From the NCBI RefSeq assembly GCF_003977755.1, contig NZ_RQWN01000007.1, forward strand, positions 1 through 64,000: a stretch of DNA of 64,000 bases, given 5' to 3'. Under the pieces are notes generated by a model. It did no database searches. It worked only from the letters and a program-made list of their open reading frames with translations, and had not been told where the DNA came from. The stretch's first letter is position 1. Every line of letters starts with the position of its first letter. Shown one piece after another: positions 42,747 to 52,312 of the stretch. The position numbers and the translations under genes were made by a program. The DNA comes from Haloterrigena salifodinae (GTDB lineage Archaea > Halobacteriota > Halobacteria > Halobacteriales > Natrialbaceae).

Positions 42747-43148
42747 ATGGGTGAAGGGGCTGCGGAGAGCGCGGAGATCCTCTTAGTCGAGGATAATCCC
42801 GGAGACGTGCGGCTGGTCGAAGAAGCAGTTCAGGGGACCGACAGTACCCTTCACATCACGAGAGACGGAACGGAGGCGCTCGACTTCCTGCACCGACGGG
42901 ACGAATTCACGGACGTTCCGCGCCCGGACATCGTGCTGCTCGACCTGAACCTGCCGCAAGTAGACGGCACGCAGATCCTCAATGAAATCCGGAGTGATCC
43001 CGAACTGGAGCAGCTTCGAGTGACCGTCTTAACCAGCGTCCCCGAGGAATACGCCGCTCCCGAACTGGACGAACTCGGCGCGAACGACTTTTTCACCAAA
43101 CCGGCTGATCCTGACGAATTCATGGCCCTCGTGCGTCGAGTGATCTAG
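42747..43148 (+). CDS. Single-domain response regulator (receiver)
   Basis: A 133-residue CheY-like receiver without output domain, of the Rcp1-like type common in haloarchaea. 'EILLVEDNPGDVRLVEEAV' gives the acidic pair (E-D), 'PDIVLLDLNLPQVDGTQIL' the phosphoacceptor Asp, 'VTVLTSVPEEYAAPEL' the conserved Thr/Ser, and 'NDFFTKPADPDEFMAL' the conserved Lys-Pro. The start at ATG 42747 (MGEGAAESAE) is preferred to an ATG 66 bases upstream, whose extension is not receiver-like. Its TAG overlaps the TAG of the opposite-strand antitoxin-like remnant in the palindrome CTAG. The histidine kinase at 45056 could be a partner, but there is no operon link. Confidence 0.9.
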   Translation: MGEGAAESAEILLVEDNPGDVRLVEEAVQGTDSTLHITRDGTEALDFLHRRDEFTDVPRPDIVLLDLNLPQVDGTQILNEIRSDPELEQLRVTVLTSVPEEYAAPELDELGANDFFTKPADPDEFMALVRRVI

Positions 43149-43333
43149 TACTGGAGCCCCTCACGGAGGCGATCGACCTGTTCGTCCGAGAGTACCCCGA
43201 ACCCGTCGTCGAAACCGACCTCGGAATTTCCAAGACTCGGTCGAGGATATCGGTGTCCCTCTCGTTCGCTTGGTTGCGCCGCTCGAGGTCGCGTTTCACT
43301 CGGTCACTGATCCAGATCCGTTCGTCCAGCGAA
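43145..43333 (-). pseudogene. Antitoxin-like (DUF7557/VapB-type) gene remnant
   Basis: On the minus strand 'RIWISDRVKRDLERRNQANE' and 'RDTDILDRVLE' match the N-terminal half of haloarchaeal DUF7557-type antitoxins. The expected C-terminal half appears one frame away: 'SEVGFDDGFGVLSDEQVDRL', 'REGLQY', stop 43145. No ATG or GTG stands at the right place. A frameshift near 43225 and the missing start mark it as decayed. No toxin gene is beside it. Confidence 0.55.
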
Positions 43334-43567
43334 CCCGTGTATCGACCCAGTGGTGGCACCACTTCGCGTTTCGGCTCCAGTATACCGCTTCGGGGACCCA
43401 TCGAGCGCAGTCGTACGCAGCCTCGAGAGCCAGCCACGTAACAGGAGCTAGTAGCGCGATTGCGCGATTCAGAATCTGGAGTGAAACCGTGGCGGATGAT
43501 TCGGTACGGACAGCTGCGAACGCAACACCGGACAGTGATTAAATACGGTCGGTGCGAAATCTCACCT

Positions 43568-43924
43568 ATGAACGACGCTCCGGACACACCGACTCCTCCG
43601 GAAGGGTTACCCGAACAACTCGTCTCGGACCTGAATGCGCTCACGACCGAGGAACTCCGCAAGACGATTATTCACGCACAGGAACTGCTCAACGTCCAAG
43701 ACGAGGCACCGTCCCCGATCGATCCCCAGCCCGGTGATGACATCATTCGAGTCACCGAACATGACACGTATACCGAAGTAGTAAAACGAGTGTACTGTAA
43801 TGAGGGGTGCGATAACTGCCCGCACGGAACGTACCTCTACCATGTTACTCAGGAACGCCACCCCGACGGCACGGAAACGGCATACTGGAGGTTCATTCGG
43901 GACGTGGAACTTGACGACGAGTAA
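43568..43924 (+). CDS. Conserved haloarchaeal protein with a Cys cluster
   Basis: A 118-residue acidic protein. The N-terminal half is helical ('LVSDLNALTTEELRKTIIHA'). The C-terminal half has 'VVKRVYCNEGCDNCPHGTYL', a C-x3-C-x2-C-P-H cluster likely to bind zinc or another metal, followed by 'YHVTQERHPDGTETAYWRFI'. The ATG at 43568 is chosen because the sequence turns acidic there. The function is unknown. It is the only intact gene besides the response regulator in the DNA bracketed by the two psd copies. Confidence 0.78.
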   Translation: MNDAPDTPTPPEGLPEQLVSDLNALTTEELRKTIIHAQELLNVQDEAPSPIDPQPGDDIIRVTEHDTYTEVVKRVYCNEGCDNCPHGTYLYHVTQERHPDGTETAYWRFIRDVELDDE

Positions 43925-44126
43925 CGTAGGGGCGCTCGACAACCGACAGTTGGTGAATCGACCACCCGACTGAACACGAGTTTCACGTCGCACTCTGAAC
44001 GAAGGACCCGTATTACCGCTACTGTTCGTTACCGGAGAGCCACTATCCGTTGCGTAGACGCAGAATCCACTCGCGGATAAGCCATCGCCCGCAACCGGTA
44101 ATCGAATTCTGGCCGCCCAAAACGGA

Positions 44127-44897
44127 CTAGGCGGGCGACTCGTCGCCACCCTCGTCCTCGAGGTCCCCGAAATCAACGTCTGAACCGGCCCCGAGATCGA
44201 TCTCCCCGTCAGCTGGCGCGCCGCTCTCGAGCACTACCGTCTCACCAGCCGTCATCGAATCGCCCTTCGCCACCGAAATGTCCTCGAGGTCCACCTCGGG
44301 CGGAAAGAGCACATCCACCCGGCTGCCGAAGGCGATGTGCCCCAACCGCTCGCCGCGATCCATCTCGTCCCCGGGCTCGACGTAGGGGAAGATCCGGCGG
44401 GCGAAGGCGCCGGCGATCAGCGTCACTTCGGCGTCGAAGGCCGGTTCGTCGGGCCTCGAGTGGGGGTCCTCGTCGTCGCTCGAGTCGTCCCCATCGTCGG
44501 CGTCGGGCAGGTTCGACGACTCGGTTTCACAGCGGACGTGGACCCGCTCGTTGCGGTCGGATTCCTTCGAGAACGCCGGTCGGTTCGCGCCGGAGACGTG
44601 CTCGAGGTCCGTCACCGACGCCGCGAAGGGCGAGCGGACGACGTGGACGTGCCAGACGTTCATGAAGACGCCCAGCCGAACGCGGTCGCCTTCCTCGCGG
44701 AGCACCGAGACGGTGCCGTCGGCCGGCGAGACGACGCCCGTCGGCGGCGGGGTGCGGTCGGGATCGCGGAAGAACGCAAGGGTGCCGGCCCCCACTGCGA
44801 GGGCGATGAGACTCACCGTCGCGCTGAACAGCAACGCGAACGGCGCGGCGAGCAAGGCCGGGATCGCGTACTTCCAGGCCCCGGGAGCGAAGTTCAT
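44127..44897 (-). CDS. psd: Phosphatidylserine (archaetidylserine) decarboxylase proenzyme
   Basis: A 256-residue membrane-associated enzyme that converts phosphatidyl- or archaetidylserine to the ethanolamine lipid. Two hydrophobic segments lie near the N-terminus ('WKYAIPALLAAPFALLFS' and 'SLIALAVGAGTLAFF'). 'PADGTVSVLREEGDRVRLGV' and 'NVWHVHVVRSPFAASV' carry the conserved Asp and His. 'GHIAFGSRVDVLFPP' holds the Gly-Ser site where the chain self-cleaves to form the pyruvoyl group. An acidic insertion (about 145-170, 'DADDGDDSSDDEDPHSRPDE') is unusual. A diverged 3' copy lies 2.1 kb downstream (41780-42045). Confidence 0.92.
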   Translation of the reverse strand: MNFAPGAWKYAIPALLAAPFALLFSATVSLIALAVGAGTLAFFRDPDRTPPPTGVVSPADGTVSVLREEGDRVRLGVFMNVWHVHVVRSPFAASVTDLEHVSGANRPAFSKESDRNERVHVRCETESSNLPDADDGDDSSDDEDPHSRPDEPAFDAEVTLIAGAFARRIFPYVEPGDEMDRGERLGHIAFGSRVDVLFPPEVDLEDISVAKGDSMTAGETVVLESGAPADGEIDLGAGSDVDFGDLEDEGGDESPA

Positions 44898-45055
44898 ACG
44901 GGCATACACGTGGTCGATTCGTATGGCCGTTACGGTGCCCCGCGGCCGCTCCGGGACGCTACCGCCCGCGTCACCGCCGAGACCCGCCAGTCCGCACACC
45001 GCCAAAACAGTACCGACGCTCTCCCCGAGACGCTCCCGACACCGTCCCCGAGCCG

Positions 45056-47122
45056 CTACACGTCCGCCTCGGCTCGAGACAGGGTAAACGAGAACGTCGC
45101 CCCCTCGCCGGACTCCGACTCCACCCAAATCTCGCCGCCGTGGCGTTCGACGATACGCCGGCAGAGCGCGAGCCCGATGCCGGTGCCGTCGTACTCCTCG
45201 CGGCTGTGCAGGCGCTGGAACACGCGGAAGATCCGGTCGGCGTCGTCGGGATCGATCCCGATCCCCTCGTCTTCGACCGAGAACCGCCACATCCGGCCGC
45301 ACCGTTGGGCCGTGACCTCCACCCGCGGCGGCTCGTCGCCGCTGTACTCGATCGCGTTCGACAGCAGGTTCTGGAGCAACTGCCGGAGCTGGCTCTCGTC
45401 GCCCCGAACGCGGGGCAGCGAGTCGACGGTGATCTCGGCATCGGACTCCTCGATCATCATCTGCAGATCCGTCAGGACGTCCTCGAGGACCGCCTCGAGA
45501 TCGACGGGTTCGAACGGCTCGCCCTGAGTGTCGATCCGGGAGTACTCGAGCAGGCCGTCGATCATCTGGCGCATGCGGTCGGCACCGTCGACCGCGTAGG
45601 CGATGAACTCCTCGGCCTCCGAATCGAGGTCGGCGGCGTACCGGTTCTCGACGAGCGAGAGGTAACTCGAGACCATCCGCAGCGGCTCCTGGAGGTCGTG
45701 GCTCGCCGCGTAGGCGAACTGCTCTAAGCGCTCGTTCGAGGCCTCGAGTTCGTCGACCGTCTCGCCGAGCTGGCGTTCGTAGCGCTGGCGCTCGAGCGCG
45801 GTCGCGATGATCGTCGCGGCGCTCTCGAGGAAGTCGACGTCGTGGTCGGCGAACTCCCGGGACTCGCCGTCGTAGACGACGAGGACGCCCCACGGCTCGG
45901 CGATCGAACCGACGGTCGCGCCCATGCCGCTCCGAACGTCGTTGTCGGTCAGATGGGCGTCGAAGTGCTCGTCGGCCGCGACGTCTTCGACGACGATCGG
46001 ATCGTCCGACTTGAGGGTCGCGCCGGCCAGCGACTCGGTGAGCGTCGATCGAGCGCACTCGCTGTCGAGCAGGGCCTCGCTGCAGCCGACGGCCTCGCGA
46101 ACCCGAAAGACGTCGTCGGACTGCGCGGATCCGCCGGCGTCGGCCACACTGCCGCCGCGACCGACCGCGTCGTACTCGAAGGCGACGCAGCAGTCGACCT
46201 CGAGGGCCGCGCTGATCAGTTCGGTCGCCTTCTCGAGGAGGTCGTCGGCGTCGCCCTCCTCGAGCGCGTGGCGGCCGAGGTAGGCGATCGACTCGAGCTG
46301 GGCGACCTTGGATTTGAGCGTCCGTTCGGCCTCCTTGCGCGGCGAGATATCCCGAAACAACCCGACGAAGTATCGGTTGCCCTCGTAGGTGAAATCGTTG
46401 AGCGAGACCCCCAGCGGGATCTCGTGGCCAGCCTTGTGCTGGCCCGGCAGCTCGACGTACGTCCAGTTCAGATTCCGCTCGCCGGTCTCGAGGTAGTTCT
46501 GCAGGGCGTCGAGGTGGGCCTGTCGCAGCCGCGGCGGGATGATGTTGACCTTGCTCGAGCCGACGAGTTCGTCCGGGTCGTGGCCGAGAATCCGTTCGAC
46601 CGCGGGGTTGGCGTACTGGACGTCGCTGTTCGTATCGAGGATGATGATACCGTCGGGGAGCGCGTTAGCCAGCGCCTGAAACGTCCGGCCGTAGGTGAGA
46701 TCCGAGTCGGAAACCGACTCCGTGGCGGTCGGCCGTCGGGTGACGACGCCCGCGAGTTGGGGTCCGTCGTCGGTCTCGCGGACCTCGAGGTGGGCGTCGA
46801 CGGCGATCGTCGTCCCCTCATTCGTCCGAATCGAGAACTGCTCCGAGAACGGGCCCGCGTCGGCCGCGTCGTCGACCAGCGACTCGAGCGTCGGATCGTC
46901 GGCCGCCGTAAGCTCTGAAAACGGCGTGCCGATCAGTTCCGAGCAGTCGAAGCCAGTCAGCGACGCGAAGGCGTCGGTGGCCGCGGCGATCGTTCCGTCC
47001 GCTCTGACGCGAACGGCGGCAACGTCCGCCGCATCGAGCAGGGCACCGGTACCGAATACGCTCGAGGACGCCTGGGAGTCCGTATTTCCGGCGGAAGGCG
47101 CCGACGGAGGGCCCGATTCCAT
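45056..47122 (-). CDS. PAS/PAS/GAF sensor histidine kinase
   Basis: A 688-residue cytosolic sensor kinase. Domains: PAS 1 (about 30-140, 'RVRADGTIAAATDAFASLTG'), PAS 2 with PAC (about 150-275, 'DGIIILDTNSDVQYANPAVE'), a GAF domain (about 285-440) with several cysteines, then HisKA with the phosphoacceptor His in 'YAASHDLQEPLRMVSSYL'. The HATPase has the N-box 'LLQNLLSNAIEYSGDE', 'VEDEGIGIDPDD' and 'GTGIGLALCRRIVERHGG'. There is no membrane helix. The nearest receiver is at 42747 and is not co-transcribed. The signal is unknown. Confidence 0.93.
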   Translation of the reverse strand: MESGPPSAPSAGNTDSQASSSVFGTGALLDAADVAAVRVRADGTIAAATDAFASLTGFDCSELIGTPFSELTAADDPTLESLVDDAADAGPFSEQFSIRTNEGTTIAVDAHLEVRETDDGPQLAGVVTRRPTATESVSDSDLTYGRTFQALANALPDGIIILDTNSDVQYANPAVERILGHDPDELVGSSKVNIIPPRLRQAHLDALQNYLETGERNLNWTYVELPGQHKAGHEIPLGVSLNDFTYEGNRYFVGLFRDISPRKEAERTLKSKVAQLESIAYLGRHALEEGDADDLLEKATELISAALEVDCCVAFEYDAVGRGGSVADAGGSAQSDDVFRVREAVGCSEALLDSECARSTLTESLAGATLKSDDPIVVEDVAADEHFDAHLTDNDVRSGMGATVGSIAEPWGVLVVYDGESREFADHDVDFLESAATIIATALERQRYERQLGETVDELEASNERLEQFAYAASHDLQEPLRMVSSYLSLVENRYAADLDSEAEEFIAYAVDGADRMRQMIDGLLEYSRIDTQGEPFEPVDLEAVLEDVLTDLQMMIEESDAEITVDSLPRVRGDESQLRQLLQNLLSNAIEYSGDEPPRVEVTAQRCGRMWRFSVEDEGIGIDPDDADRIFRVFQRLHSREEYDGTGIGLALCRRIVERHGGEIWVESESGEGATFSFTLSRAEADV

Positions 47123-47280
47123 TGCCCGTCATTGGCCGGTCCCGATAATAAGGGCTGGGTTCGCGAGCCGGCCGAACCCTTGGAAATCTAATCACTTCGC
47201 GTTCGGAACGGCCGATGAGTCGATATCGATTCGATCAGGATCGGTCGCACCGGCGCCAGCGAGCGGCGGTCGGCATCGGC

Positions 47281-50121
47281 TCAATCCCAGAACGACTGGG
47301 TGCGCGCGTACTCGCGTTCCTTCGAGAGGATGTCGCGGTAGAACTCGTCCTCGTCCTCCCGGAGCTTGTTGATGATCTGGGCGGCGTTGTGCGGACCGAC
47401 GCCGCGGGCCGCCATCGCGACGACGGCCTGCTTGCCGTGGCTCTGGACCAGACTCGCCGACCGATAGGCGCGCTCGGTCATCTTCTCCTGTTCTTCGTCC
47501 TTCTCCGCGGCGCGGACCGCATCGACGACCTCGTCGGCCCACGGGTTCAGCGCCGCGATCCGGGTCGAGCCGCAGTTCCCGCACTCGGGCTGGTCGGCCA
47601 CACGGCGGACCTTCGTCTTCACCTTCCACTCCTTGCAGTGGGTACACAGCAGGATGATCCGATCGTTCTGCAGGCGCTCGCGGACCGTGTTGATGACGCT
47701 CGCGTCGGCGTTCTCCGGCGCCAGCAGCTCCTTCCCGCCCGACGAGCGGCCGCCCTGCCCAACCGGCGTCCGACCGCGGTGGGTCACCAGTTCGATCTCG
47801 CCCGACTGGATCCCCTCAAGGACCGCGCTCGCCCGCTCGACGTCCAGATCCTCGTGGAACACCTCGCGGATCGACTCCTGGTACATCGGCGTGTTCTCCA
47901 GGGCCGCGAGCAGCCGTTCGTTCGAGAGCCGGCCGGAGCCGTCGCCCTGCCAGCGCTTGAGCGCGCCGAACTTCGCCGAGACCTGCGCCAGCCGGAAGGC
48001 CAGCGCGTCGGAGTTCTTCAGCCCGAGTTCGACGAGCGCCTCGACGTGGCCGGGATCGGTCTCCTCGAGCACGCCCACGATGTCGCTGGTCGCGACCGAG
48101 TTCGGCACCTCGAGTTCGATCCGGTAGGGGTCGGTCTCCAGCCCCACGGAAGAGCCCGCCTGCTGGCCGAGCAGCGAGGAGAGCACGCGACCGAGCGTCT
48201 CGTTGGCCGTGTGGCCGAAGGGTGCGTTCAGCACGACGGTCCGGCCCTGGCGCTCTAAGACGAGCCGACCCGCCGTCGGCATCGGCGACTCGGCGTCGAC
48301 CTGGCGCTCGAGTTGCTCGCAGGCCTCGGTCAGCGTGTACTCGTCGGCCGGATACCGACCCACCAGTTCGCGGCCGACCGCAGCGGCGTCCGCACCAGCC
48401 GATAACTGCGGCTCCGCGACGGCCCGAATTTCCCCCACTTCGCCCGCCACCGCAGCGGGGACGGGGATCTCCTGGCCGATCCACGACGGCACCTCGCCCG
48501 CGGGATCCTCGATCGGACTGACCTTGACGCGGGCCTCCTCGTCGTCGATCTCGGCGATCCGCCACATCTCGCCGCGCTGGATGAACACCTCGCCGGGCTG
48601 GGCGAAGTTGACGACGAACCGCTCGTCCAAGGTCCCGATCTGTTGGCCCGAGGCGATGTCGTGGACCTCGTAGGTCTCCTCGTCGGGGATCATGGAGAGG
48701 TTCGAGTAGACGTACTGCCAGGTGCCGCCGGTGGTCTCGAGGCAGTCCTCGCCCTCGTCGAACCAGATGATTCGGTTGCGGTGGAGCTCCGAGGCGACCT
48801 CGCGGAACGTCTCCTCTGGCACGTCGCGGAACGGGTACGCGCGCGTAATCGTCTCGTAGGCCTCCCGCACGCGGGTGTCGCCGCGGCTCTGGACGAACCC
48901 CGGGATCTGGTTGGCCACGACGTCGAGGCTCCCTTCGTGGATCGCGGCCGGTTCGACCTCGCCGTCCCGGGCCCGGCGGGCGATCGCCAGCGCCTCGAAC
49001 GTGTCGTCCGGCCGGGTCGTGACGATCGTGCCGCTCGAGACCTCGTCCTGTCGGTGCCCCGCCCGTCCAATTCGCTGCAGTAATCGCGTCACCTGCCGCG
49101 GACTCTTGTACTGGACGACGTGGTCGACCCGGCCGACGTCGATCCCCAGTTCCATCGAGGACGTACAGAGCAGCCCGTCCAACTCGCCCGCTTTGAACCG
49201 GTCCTCGACCTCGATGCGGGCCTCCTTCGAGAGCGACCCGTGGTGGACGCCGATCGGCAGGTCGAGTTCGTTGAAGCGCGAGCCCAGCGCCTCCGCAGTC
49301 TGTCGCGTGTTGACGAATATCAAAGACGACTCGTTCTCGGCGACGATGTCGCGGATCAGCCGGACGTGGCTGGCCGTATCCGGTTCGGTCATCAGTTCGC
49401 CCGCGAGCCGCTCGTCCTCGTCGGTGATCTCCGGATTGCGGACGGCGACGTCGACGTTGCTCCCGACGTCGATCTCTCGAATCTCGCAGGGACGGCCGCC
49501 GGTCAGGAACTGGCCGACCTCCCCCGGATCGCCCACCGTCGCAGAGAGACCGATCCGCTGCATGTCGCCCGCGAGGTCGTGCAGCCGCTCGAGGCCGATC
49601 GCCAACTGAGCCCCTCGCTTGGATGCTGCGAGCTCGTGAACCTCGTCGATTACGACGTGGGAAACGTCCTGCAACGCCTCGCGAAGGCGCTCGCCGGTAA
49701 GCATCGCCTGGACGGTTTCGGGAGTCGTAACCAGCACGTCCGGCGGGTTCTCGGCCTGTTTGCCTCGCTGATACTGGGTCGTGTCGCCGTGGCGGACGTC
49801 CACCTCGAGATCCAAGTACTCGCCCCACCACTCGAGGCGCTCGCGCATGTCGCGGTTGAGCGCCCGCAGCGGAGTGATGTAGAGCGCGCCGAACCCCTCC
49901 GGCGGACCGTCGTCGGCGACGAGGTGGTCGAAAACGGGCAACATCGCCGTCTCGGTCTTGCCGCTCCCGGTCGGCGCGATCACGAGCGTGTGCTGGCCGG
50001 CCGACAGCGGCGGAATCGCCAGTCGCTGCGGTGCCGTCGGCGCCGAGAAACCGCGTTCGGACAGCGCCCCGCGAACGGTCGATCCGAGGTGCGTAAACGC
50101 CGCGACGTCACCCTCACTCAT
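47281..50121 (-). CDS. Lhr-type ATP-dependent helicase
   Basis: A 946-residue superfamily 2 DNA helicase of the Lhr (large helicase-related) group, involved in DNA repair and fork processing. Motif I is 'VIAPTGSGKTETAMLPVF', motif II 'VVIDEVHELAASKRGAQL', motif III 'GLSATVGDPGEVG', motif V/VI 'TSSMELGIDVGRVDHVVQ' and 'LLQRIGRAGHRQDEVSSG'. The C-terminal part has a Cys4 set, 'CTHCKEWK' and 'CGNCGSTRI' (about 865-890), as in archaeal Lhr2-like proteins. GTG ATG stands at the start; I use the ATG at 50121. Confidence 0.93.
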   Translation of the reverse strand: MSEGDVAAFTHLGSTVRGALSERGFSAPTAPQRLAIPPLSAGQHTLVIAPTGSGKTETAMLPVFDHLVADDGPPEGFGALYITPLRALNRDMRERLEWWGEYLDLEVDVRHGDTTQYQRGKQAENPPDVLVTTPETVQAMLTGERLREALQDVSHVVIDEVHELAASKRGAQLAIGLERLHDLAGDMQRIGLSATVGDPGEVGQFLTGGRPCEIREIDVGSNVDVAVRNPEITDEDERLAGELMTEPDTASHVRLIRDIVAENESSLIFVNTRQTAEALGSRFNELDLPIGVHHGSLSKEARIEVEDRFKAGELDGLLCTSSMELGIDVGRVDHVVQYKSPRQVTRLLQRIGRAGHRQDEVSSGTIVTTRPDDTFEALAIARRARDGEVEPAAIHEGSLDVVANQIPGFVQSRGDTRVREAYETITRAYPFRDVPEETFREVASELHRNRIIWFDEGEDCLETTGGTWQYVYSNLSMIPDEETYEVHDIASGQQIGTLDERFVVNFAQPGEVFIQRGEMWRIAEIDDEEARVKVSPIEDPAGEVPSWIGQEIPVPAAVAGEVGEIRAVAEPQLSAGADAAAVGRELVGRYPADEYTLTEACEQLERQVDAESPMPTAGRLVLERQGRTVVLNAPFGHTANETLGRVLSSLLGQQAGSSVGLETDPYRIELEVPNSVATSDIVGVLEETDPGHVEALVELGLKNSDALAFRLAQVSAKFGALKRWQGDGSGRLSNERLLAALENTPMYQESIREVFHEDLDVERASAVLEGIQSGEIELVTHRGRTPVGQGGRSSGGKELLAPENADASVINTVRERLQNDRIILLCTHCKEWKVKTKVRRVADQPECGNCGSTRIAALNPWADEVVDAVRAAEKDEEQEKMTERAYRSASLVQSHGKQAVVAMAARGVGPHNAAQIINKLREDEDEFYRDILSKEREYARTQSFWD

Positions 50122-50271
50122 CACTGCGCGCTAGGGGCGAGACCCGGATAAGCACCACGTTCCCGGTAGGACCGGCTGGCGTTTCGACGGCCGGTCGAGG
50201 GACTCGAGCAGCTCGCACAAATTCGACCGCGGGGACGACGCGCTCTGCGTTCGGTACACCGGCGAACACCG

Positions 50272-50913
50272 CTACTCCTCGTCGGCGTCCGACTCGTCCG
50301 TTGCTGACATCTCCGACTCATCTGCGCCCGACTCCTCCGTCTCCGATTCGTCACCGTCCGCTCCGTCGCCGTCCACGTCGTCGACCAGTTCCTCGACGTC
50401 CTCGTCGACCGCCATCTCGCCTGGTTCGGCCGGTTCGTCCTGAATCTCCTCGCTGGTCCCCGAGGAGACCTTGGTGGGCGACGGCTCGTCGGCGAGGTCG
50501 GCGTTGACGTCCGATTCGTCGATCGGTGCGGCGTCGCCGGTATCGGCGGACTCCGCGCCGCTGCCGACATCCTGCGTATCCTCGGCGGCACTCGAGCCCT
50601 CGCGTTCGTCGGACCCGCGGCCGCCGATCGGAATCGGCTGCGACTCCGTGGGCACGGCCGCCGCGACTCGCTCCTCGACCGCGTCCGGGACGGTGGCCAC
50701 GGTCCGATCGCGAACCGTCTCGAGCGACGCGTCGACGCCTCCATCGTCGCCCGACGAGCGAAGTCGGGAGACGGCGTACGCGACGGCGGCAGTCCCGGCG
50801 GCGACGAACAGGAATGTTCGGACGGGCGACTCGCTCGAGGAGGGGCCGGTCGCGTCCGGTGGCGATTCACGCGTCGATGGGTCGGTCTCGCCGGCGGCGG
50901 ATCGAAAGCGCAT
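50272..50913 (-). CDS. Acidic single-helix membrane protein
   Basis: A 213-residue protein with one hydrophobic segment near the N-terminus ('TFLFVAAGTAAVAYAVSRL', about 33-51) and a very acidic, Ser/Asp/Glu-rich tail ending DESDADEE. The middle ('VRDRTVATVPDAVEERVAAA') is a helix. The ATG at 50913 (MRFRSAAGETD) is preferred; a longer frame to 50979 is basic and unlikely. No family can be named. The tail is probably disordered, in contact with the salty cytosol or exterior. Confidence 0.65.
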   Translation of the reverse strand: MRFRSAAGETDPSTRESPPDATGPSSSESPVRTFLFVAAGTAAVAYAVSRLRSSGDDGGVDASLETVRDRTVATVPDAVEERVAAAVPTESQPIPIGGRGSDEREGSSAAEDTQDVGSGAESADTGDAAPIDESDVNADLADEPSPTKVSSGTSEEIQDEPAEPGEMAVDEDVEELVDDVDGDGADGDESETEESGADESEMSATDESDADEE

Positions 50914-51245
50914 CGGACGGCGTACGGACTCGATCCCGAAGTCGGTTCGGCCCGCGGACGCAAGCGGACGCGGAATCACCGGTAGCCGTATCGCCCGTCA
51001 CGACGGCTGTAACGGCGCGTAAATCACCAGCTACCGATCGGTAGCCGACACGTATCCATTCCTAACGTTCAGGTACGGAATTCATATAAAAACCAATGAC
51101 TGTAGAAGTCGGGATCGATGACACGGTCCCGTTCACACATATCACGGCGGTCCCGTTCGAGGCCTCGAGCGGGCGAATCGTCGGCGTTCGGAGACGCAAC
51201 TGATAAACGAGCGATAACGATCGCGACTCGCGCGGAGGGCGGCGC

Positions 51246-52247
51246 ATGATCCCGTCGCGAACCGCCGTCGCTGCCGGACTGATGGCGCTCCTGCTGGTCG
51301 GCTCGCTCGGCGTGGCCGGGATGACCGCTGCGGCGAGCAGCGCTCCCGCGGCGGACGCGACGGCCGGCGCGAGCGCACAGGAAAACGAGACGGCGCAAAA
51401 CGTCTCGGAAGAGGCATACGTCGAGCCGGCGCCCGAGGAAGGCGAACTGTACTACGAGGCCAGCAACGGAGACTGGGTCAGCTACGTCAACCCGCGAGAC
51501 GAGTACCGATCGCCGTATCTCGGCGACGGCTCCGGGAAAATCGGCGTGACGCTGCTCAACGAGGCGGGCGAGCCGATCGTCGGCAAAACCGTTCCCAACA
51601 CGACCGTCACGATTCCGACCGGCGAGACGACGTCGTGGCACTCACACGCCGACCCGCTGACCGTGCAGTTGCCGCTGACGGAACACTACGACCGGCCCCT
51701 CGACGCCGATCAGTTCGGCACGACCGACGATCTCCCGCAGGGCGACGGCTACATGGACTCCCACACCATCGAGATGCACGGCCACCCCGAGGACGCGACG
51801 ATCGAGTACGGCGAGGCGCAAGTCAGCGGCGAGCACGCCGACAAGATCGAGGTCGTCGGCTACATCCAGAAGGCCCACGACACGTGGGAGACGGACATCG
51901 ACCCGCTCGAAGCCGCTGAGCCCTACGAGGAAGCCGGGGGCGGCTGGACCTACGAACCCAACGGCTCGCACGGCCAGGTCATCGTCGTCCTCCAGCTCGA
52001 TAGCGACGTGACGGGTGCCGACGGCGGCTCCGCCGTGGACGACGGCACGAACGACAGTACCAATTCGACCGACGGTGAGAATACCAGCGATCCCGACAAC
52101 GAGACCGAAACGTCGCCCTCGGACGAAACGAACGGCGACGACGGGAACGATGACGACGGAAGCAGCGAGATGCCCGGGTTCGGCGTCCCCGCGGTCGTCA
52201 TCGCGCTGACGGTCGCGGCGCTCGTCGCCGCCCGGCGGGCGGGCTGA
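51246..52247 (+). CDS. Secreted surface protein with PGF-CTERM anchor
   Basis: A 333-residue exported protein. Residues 1-30 are a Sec-type signal peptide ('AAGLMALLLVGSLGVAGM'). The body has a beta-rich domain ('PIVGKTVPNTTVTIPTGETT', 'HSHADPLTVQLPL') and a Thr/Asn/Asp-rich stalk (about 255-305). It ends 'EMPGFGVPAVVIALTVAALV' plus AARRAG, the PGF-CTERM motif cut and lipid-linked by archaeosortase A. So it is anchored on the cell surface and probably glycosylated in the stalk. The function of the body is not known. Confidence 0.88.
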   Translation: MIPSRTAVAAGLMALLLVGSLGVAGMTAAASSAPAADATAGASAQENETAQNVSEEAYVEPAPEEGELYYEASNGDWVSYVNPRDEYRSPYLGDGSGKIGVTLLNEAGEPIVGKTVPNTTVTIPTGETTSWHSHADPLTVQLPLTEHYDRPLDADQFGTTDDLPQGDGYMDSHTIEMHGHPEDATIEYGEAQVSGEHADKIEVVGYIQKAHDTWETDIDPLEAAEPYEEAGGGWTYEPNGSHGQVIVVLQLDSDVTGADGGSAVDDGTNDSTNSTDGENTSDPDNETETSPSDETNGDDGNDDDGSSEMPGFGVPAVVIALTVAALVAARRAG

Positions 52248-52312
52248 CGCCGTCCGTTCCGTTCGACACCCAACCAGTGCGATTTTTGACGGTGCGCTCG
52301 AGAGTAGGGGAC

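Noticed and set aside
45056-47122. Two-component pair with the response regulator at 42747
   Set aside because: The genes are on opposite strands, 2 kb apart and separated by psd, so pairing is only a possibility.
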